DNA of 64,000 bases from Desulforapulum autotrophicum (lineage in GTDB: Bacteria; Desulfobacterota; Desulfobacteria; Desulfobacterales; Desulfolunaceae): assembly GCA_020723285.1 (NCBI GenBank), contig DYJE01000006.1:159677-223676 (forward strand), given 5' to 3'. Position 1 is the first letter of the stretch; the number at the start of each line of letters is the position of its first letter. The notes below the pieces were generated by a model, which saw nothing but the letters and a program-made list of their open reading frames with translations, ran no database searches and was not told where the DNA came from. Positions 61,065-64,000 of the stretch are shown here, one piece after another. The translations under genes were made by a program, and so were the position numbers.

Positions 61065-62159
61065 TTACTCCTGGCTTTGGCCTTTGCGTGCGACAAGCTG
61101 GGGGATGGGTTCCAAGACATTCCGGCCCGGCATGTAGTCGAAGTAGCTTTGCGTTTTCTCCGCCACGGTCCGAAACAGGTCCGCCACAGGAATCTCTGAC
61201 GGACAGACGCTGGTGCACTGGCCGCAGCCCACACAGGCGTGGGCGATATGGGACATCCGGGTCATGTGGAACATGGTGGTGTCTGTGGGCATTTTCACAG
61301 AGCCGCGCCGGGCGGCCCGTTCCAGAAGAAGTTCCGGCGGATGGACAAACACGTCGGTCAGAAACACGCATTCCCGACAGTAGCACACCGGACAGGCGCT
61401 TCGGCAGTTGTAGCAGTTGATGCAGCGGCTGATGGCGGCCTGGAAACCCTCGATGGATTTCAGCGTGGACGCGGTTTCAGAAAACAACGCGGTTTTTCGT
61501 TCCTTTCGTTTTCCGGCCAATGCAGACAATGCCTCGGCCCGGTTCTGGGGTTCTTCGCACGTTGCGAGGTTCAGCCGTGCCGCGATGTCCTCGCCTTTGG
61601 CTGTTCCGGCCTTGACGCCCAGCTTCCCGTCCATGCCCGTGACGCAAATCTGGAGGTCGGCGCTGTCCGGAATGAACGCATCGCAGGACGCACAGGTGAC
61701 GGTGAGTTTTTCCTGAAAGGACAGGTCCGATGGAAACGCTTCGCCGAGATTTTGTACTTCAGCGGCCAGGGCCACGTAATCCCCGTTTTCAAGACGTCCG
61801 GGGCAGTCCATGCTGACAAGGATCGCGCTTTCAAGACTGCACTGGTTCAGCTTGGCCAGCTCGATGAACGCCCGGATCTCGCAGGGTTTCAAGACCAGGA
61901 CCACGGTTTTGCCTGCAGGCCCCCGAACCAGCAGAGACGCCTGCCGGGCGAAGCTCACCGAAGTCGAAGGAGCCAGGGGAACGACGCGGTCCATGTTCGC
62001 CGAATCGGTGAAAACCGTGGGCATGGGAAGCCGGGACCAGGGATTCTCGGCAGACACCAGAACGGCGTCCGCGATGTTCCGGCCAAGCAGGTCTTTCAAG
62101 AGCCGTGTTACGGTGGAAGACGCGGTTTCGCCCGTCTGGTTCACTGTGTACATTGTCAT
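61065..62159 (-). CDS. FrhB/FdhB-like Fe-S protein with 4Fe-4S dicluster
   Basis: A 364-residue protein. The first ~230 residues resemble the FrhB/FdhB family (F420-hydrogenase or formate dehydrogenase beta subunit): VVLVLKPCEIRAFIELAKLN, AILVSMDCPGRLENGDYVAL and KLTVTCASCDAFIPDSADLQ. The C-terminal part has CINCYNCRSACPVCYCREC (from 246) and CVGCGQCTSVCPSEIP. FrhB proteins carry FAD and pass electrons between a soluble cofactor and Fe-S partners. In this cluster it is the likely electron entry point to HdrA via MvhD, the donor perhaps NAD(P)H or formate-derived. A GAGG site precedes the ATG; the hdrA start is 3 bases after its stop. Confidence 0.85.
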   Translation of the reverse strand: MTMYTVNQTGETASSTVTRLLKDLLGRNIADAVLVSAENPWSRLPMPTVFTDSANMDRVVPLAPSTSVSFARQASLLVRGPAGKTVVLVLKPCEIRAFIELAKLNQCSLESAILVSMDCPGRLENGDYVALAAEVQNLGEAFPSDLSFQEKLTVTCASCDAFIPDSADLQICVTGMDGKLGVKAGTAKGEDIAARLNLATCEEPQNRAEALSALAGKRKERKTALFSETASTLKSIEGFQAAISRCINCYNCRSACPVCYCRECVFLTDVFVHPPELLLERAARRGSVKMPTDTTMFHMTRMSHIAHACVGCGQCTSVCPSEIPVADLFRTVAEKTQSYFDYMPGRNVLEPIPQLVARKGQSQE

Positions 62160-62237
62160 GGTCTACCTCTTTATAGAAACTGGCTTTATGGATGTGTTCT
62201 TTTTACAATATCTGATGCGTTTGATCTCTTCAGGCTG

Positions 62238-62444
62238 CTACAGATTTTCGGCCCTCGCTTTAAGCCGGTTCAACATCCGGTCAGATATTTTCATATCTGC
62301 TCCAGTGTGAATGCCTTCGTCTGATTGATCACAATACCACCCCGGCATGTCAAAGGTGATGGACTCGCCTTTGTAGGTCAACGCCATGGATCGCACCCCA
62401 CGATGCATAGGTGCCCCTGTTTTCGGGCAGACAGGATTATTCAT
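62238..62444 (-). CDS. Small MqsA/YgiT-like zinc-finger protein, truncated
   Basis: A 68-residue protein with a strong AAGGAG site. MNNPVCPKTGAPMHRGVRSM and ITFDMPGWYCDQSDEGIH recall the N-terminal zinc domain of MqsA-type antitoxins, but the CxxC pairs are damaged (CPKTG, YCDQS). The helix-turn-helix domain is missing after ADMKISDRMLNRLKARAENL. No MqsR toxin is adjacent. It lies inside the hdr operon between mvhD and the FrhB-like gene. It may be a remnant or a small protein recruited for another role. Confidence 0.65.
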   Translation of the reverse strand: MNNPVCPKTGAPMHRGVRSMALTYKGESITFDMPGWYCDQSDEGIHTGADMKISDRMLNRLKARAENL

Positions 62445-62461
62445 TATCCTTCTCCTTTCAC

Positions 62462-62576
62462 CTCGCTCCCAGGCTCCAGCCTGGGAGTGTCTTTCCGTCC
62501 GGCTCCGGCCGGGCCAGCCCGTTGTGGAGGCTGGAGCCTCCGGGTCCACACTCCGTGGCCGGAGCCCCGGAGCGAG
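62462..62576. repeat. 115-bp GC-rich palindromic element inside the hdr operon
   Basis: The ends CTCGCTCC (62462-62469) and GGAGCGAG (62569-62576) are exact inverted complements. Inside are CTCCCAGGCTCCAGCCTGGGAG and GGAGGCTGGAGCCTCC type hairpins. There is no gene. It separates mvhD from the MqsA-like gene and could act as an RNA-processing or attenuation structure. Confidence 0.75.
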
Positions 62577-62585
62577 AAAAAACCG

Positions 62586-63029
62586 TTACAGAATCATCCG
62601 GTCCCGGACCTGGCTGGGGCCCATGGCAACAATGCGTTCCACGAACTCCGTCATGTGGTGCTGGAACTCCGGCCCTTCGCTGGCCCCGATCCACTGGAGC
62701 TTTAGCCTTTCGGGATAGAAACCGAACTGTTCGATAAGGTTCCGGGTCCCCCCAATCCGCCGTTCGGCCTTGAGGTTGCCATCTAAATAATGGCAGTCTC
62801 CCGGATGGCAGCCGCCGATAAACACCCCGTCGGCCCCGTCCAGAAACGCCTTAAGGATGTATTTCTGGTCGATCATGCCCGTGCACATCAGCCGGACCAT
62901 CCGGATTTCCGCCGGGTAGGACAAACGGGATGTCCCGGCAAGGTCGGCGGCGGTGTAGGTGCACCAGTTGCAGACGAGAGCGACGATTCTGGGTTTGTAG
63001 GACGGGATTTGTGTTTCTGTTTCGGACAT
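62586..63029 (-). CDS. mvhD: MvhD/FlxD-like 2Fe-2S electron-transfer subunit
   Basis: A 147-residue MvhD-family protein that delivers electrons to HdrA. Motifs: VALVCNWCTYTAADLAGTSR, RMVRLMCTGMIDQKYILKAF and GVFIGGCHPGDCHYLDGN. The five Cys that bind the cluster are present, and no selenocysteine is needed, unlike some methanogen homologues. It is the first gene of the minus-strand hdr cluster, with GGAG before the ATG. Repeats lie just upstream, so its promoter is either within or next to them. Confidence 0.9.
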   Translation of the reverse strand: MSETETQIPSYKPRIVALVCNWCTYTAADLAGTSRLSYPAEIRMVRLMCTGMIDQKYILKAFLDGADGVFIGGCHPGDCHYLDGNLKAERRIGGTRNLIEQFGFYPERLKLQWIGASEGPEFQHHMTEFVERIVAMGPSQVRDRMIL

Positions 63030-63175
63030 GGGAAGCTCCTATTTTTGGTGGTGCTTGATATGGTGAATGTTGAATTGGGCTGCGTGGAGCAGCGAAGATT
63101 CAACATGGGTTGTTATGGCTGCGCTTTTTGAGCGCTTTATGAACATCGAACATTGAACACCCAACATCCAACATC

Positions 63176-63420
63176 GAATCGGGGTGCCGCTCAGCGGAGA
63201 CCCAGAGGGTTGTTCGGGCCGCTTGGCTGGGCGGGCGTTTTTTGAACATTGAACATCGAACACTCAACATCCAACATCGAATCGGGGTGCCGCTCAGCGG
63301 AGGCCCGAGGTTTTGTTCGGGCGTCTTGGCTGGGCAGGTGCTTTTTGAACATCGAACATCGAATCGGGATGCCGCTCAGCGGAGGCCCGGGGTTTTGTTC
63401 GGGCGGCTTGGCTGGGCGAG
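63176..63420. repeat. Three imperfect tandem repeats (103, 82 and ~60 bp)
   Basis: Copies begin at 63176, 63279 and 63361, each with GAATCGGGGTGCCGCTCAGC (or one change), then GGAG-CCC, GTTCGGGC and CTTGGCTGGGC. Copies 1 and 2 end in GAACATCGAAC-type units (63243-63279 and 63346-63360). The 408-base gap between mvhD and the S23 gene is otherwise empty. Different spacer lengths in each copy point to stepwise duplication. Confidence 0.85.
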
Positions 63421-63437
63421 ATTCGAATCCGGCGGGT

Positions 63438-63836
63438 TCAGTTCCGGATCGAAGACCGCATGGCTCGTCGGCTTTCAGATATTTTGATGCTTGTTACAAA
63501 TATTCGGATCAACTCCTCTGTTTCGGCCAGCAGGCTGTTCATCTGCTCTGGGTTGTCGATCAAAGGGATGCGCTGAATCAGTTTCAGCCACCGTTGTGTC
63601 TCCCTCAATTCCTTCAACGATATCCTGAGCTTGTGGATAAAATCCTTTGGCGACTCCGCCGCCTGGGCTTCACCGTGGTTTGGATAAGGCGATGTTCCAG
63701 AACGAAGCAGTTGTCCTGAAATATGATTGCCCGTTCGTGTATTGGGGATCTGCTCCACCACCTTGATCACAGCCACCGAGAACTCAAGCAATCGGTTTTC
63801 AAGATCGAGTACCTGTCTTTTCCCTTCGATCTCCAT
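63438..63836 (-). CDS. Four-helix-bundle S23 (23S rRNA intervening-sequence) family protein
   Basis: A 132-residue helical protein with the S23/IVP family pattern: LENRLLEFSVAVIKVVEQIP, then GNHISGQLLRSGTSPYPNHG, EAQAAESPKDFIHKLRISLK and ELRETQRWLKLI. The family was found in intervening sequences of 23S rRNA. A member, bAvd, is an accessory of diversity-generating retroelements; most chromosomal copies have no known function. ATG 63836 (a TTG lies just upstream in frame). There is no rRNA or reverse transcriptase in the window. It is flanked by inverted GAACAT-type repeats. Confidence 0.88.
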   Translation of the reverse strand: MEIEGKRQVLDLENRLLEFSVAVIKVVEQIPNTRTGNHISGQLLRSGTSPYPNHGEAQAAESPKDFIHKLRISLKELRETQRWLKLIQRIPLIDNPEQMNSLLAETEELIRIFVTSIKISESRRAMRSSIRN

Positions 63837-64000
63837 CAATCATTGGCCCTTTTCCCCCTCCCTTATTTTATCATTTCTCACTCGAACCCCAACTCCCGTC
63901 CTCTGTCCACACACGCCGCTCTGCGGCACCCACATTCGAAGTTCAATGTTGTGTGTTCGATGTTCGATGTTCATCTCCTCAAAAAACCACACCGCCCATC

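Larger units (their letters stand above)
63141..63972. mobile_element. Putative S23-associated element: inverted 59-bp ends around a four-helix-bundle gene
   Basis: The left end (63141-63199) and the right end (63914-63972, inverted) share GAACATCGAACAT-GAACAC, then CAACAT, CGAAT and GGGTGCCGC, AGCGG in the same order and spacing. The ends enclose the tandem repeats and the S23-type gene. The outer 39 bases match the ends of the 57989-58501 insert. No transposase is present, so any movement would need a partner. The window ends 28 bases further on, so a longer structure is possible. Confidence 0.6.

Noticed and set aside
63141..63360. GAACATCGAAC repeats as a CRISPR array
   Set aside because: Units are short, overlapping and degenerate, spacing is irregular, no unique ~30-base spacers exist and there are no cas genes.
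63438..63836. Diversity-generating retroelement around the S23-type protein
   Set aside because: No reverse transcriptase and no adenine-biased template/variable repeat pair is visible in the window; the sequence ends too soon to exclude one beyond it.

Overview
The window reads as chromosomal DNA of a mesophilic sulfate-reducing member of the Desulfobacterota (Desulfobacteraceae-like). This is inferred from gene content: a heterodisulfide-reductase/MvhD electron-transfer cluster containing a predicted selenocysteine protein, a bacterioferritin with every ligand conserved, an archaeal-type aldolase of the alternative shikimate entry route, a NIL-domain ferredoxin, many two-component proteins and lipopolysaccharide-type acyltransferases. 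No rRNA, CRISPR array, prophage or classical transposase gene is visible. One tRNA gene is present.

Layout. 1-10.6 kb: a partial hybrid histidine kinase; an operon of PtsP, a small cytochrome b and a DUF294 nucleotidyltransferase; a PIN toxin/antitoxin pair; a DUF374 acyltransferase; and a signalling operon (receiver-DUF4388-roadblock protein, PHP phosphoesterase, HATPase) behind a candidate sigma-54 promoter. 10.6-15.9 kb: an old-yellow-enzyme reductase, an alpha/beta hydrolase, MarC and a radical SAM protein. 15.9-21.6 kb (minus strand): aldolase, LpxL-like acyltransferase, Wzz-like and Wza-like exopolysaccharide proteins, ending in a strong terminator. 21.8-29.7 kb: an NtrC-type regulator, bacterioferritin, a chemoreceptor, a CDF metal exporter and two envelope proteins (DUF3943, DUF3187). 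29.8-35.9 kb: HDOD protein, Ser/Thr kinase with a cyclic-nucleotide-binding domain, a receiver-TPR protein that has lost its phospho-acceptor Asp, and a class I adenylate cyclase, which together suggest a cAMP-controlled kinase module. 36-42.8 kb: two acyltransferase fusions (MFS-PlsC and PlsC-hydrolase) around a radical SAM gene. 43-46 kb: a translationally coupled tRNA-thiolation operon (NIL-ferredoxin, MnmA, MtaB). 46.3-52.2 kb: a metallo-hydrolase, then three short-chain dehydrogenases and a hydrolase divergent from an AraC regulator. 52.3-56.7 kb: tRNA-Met, DUF1992, Ddl, a MATE exporter and a lipoprotein.

56.7-63.0 kb (minus strand) is the metabolic centrepiece: mvhD, a small MqsA-like gene, an FrhB/FdhB-like Fe-S protein, an HdrA with two tandem flavin modules, and an HdrD-like protein whose reading frame contains an in-frame UGA followed by a SECIS-like hairpin. 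These would form a soluble flavin-based electron-bifurcating or confurcating complex moving electrons between a reduced cofactor, ferredoxin and a disulfide or quinone-side acceptor.

The cluster is invaded by short non-coding elements. A composite insert of about 510 bp with 39-bp inverted ends made of GAACAT-type repeats separates hdrA from the selenoprotein gene. The same repeat type brackets a four-helix-bundle (S23) gene at the right edge of the window. The shared ends suggest a family of S23-associated mobile elements with gene-less derivatives. This and the selenocysteine HdrD are the most interesting things in the window.
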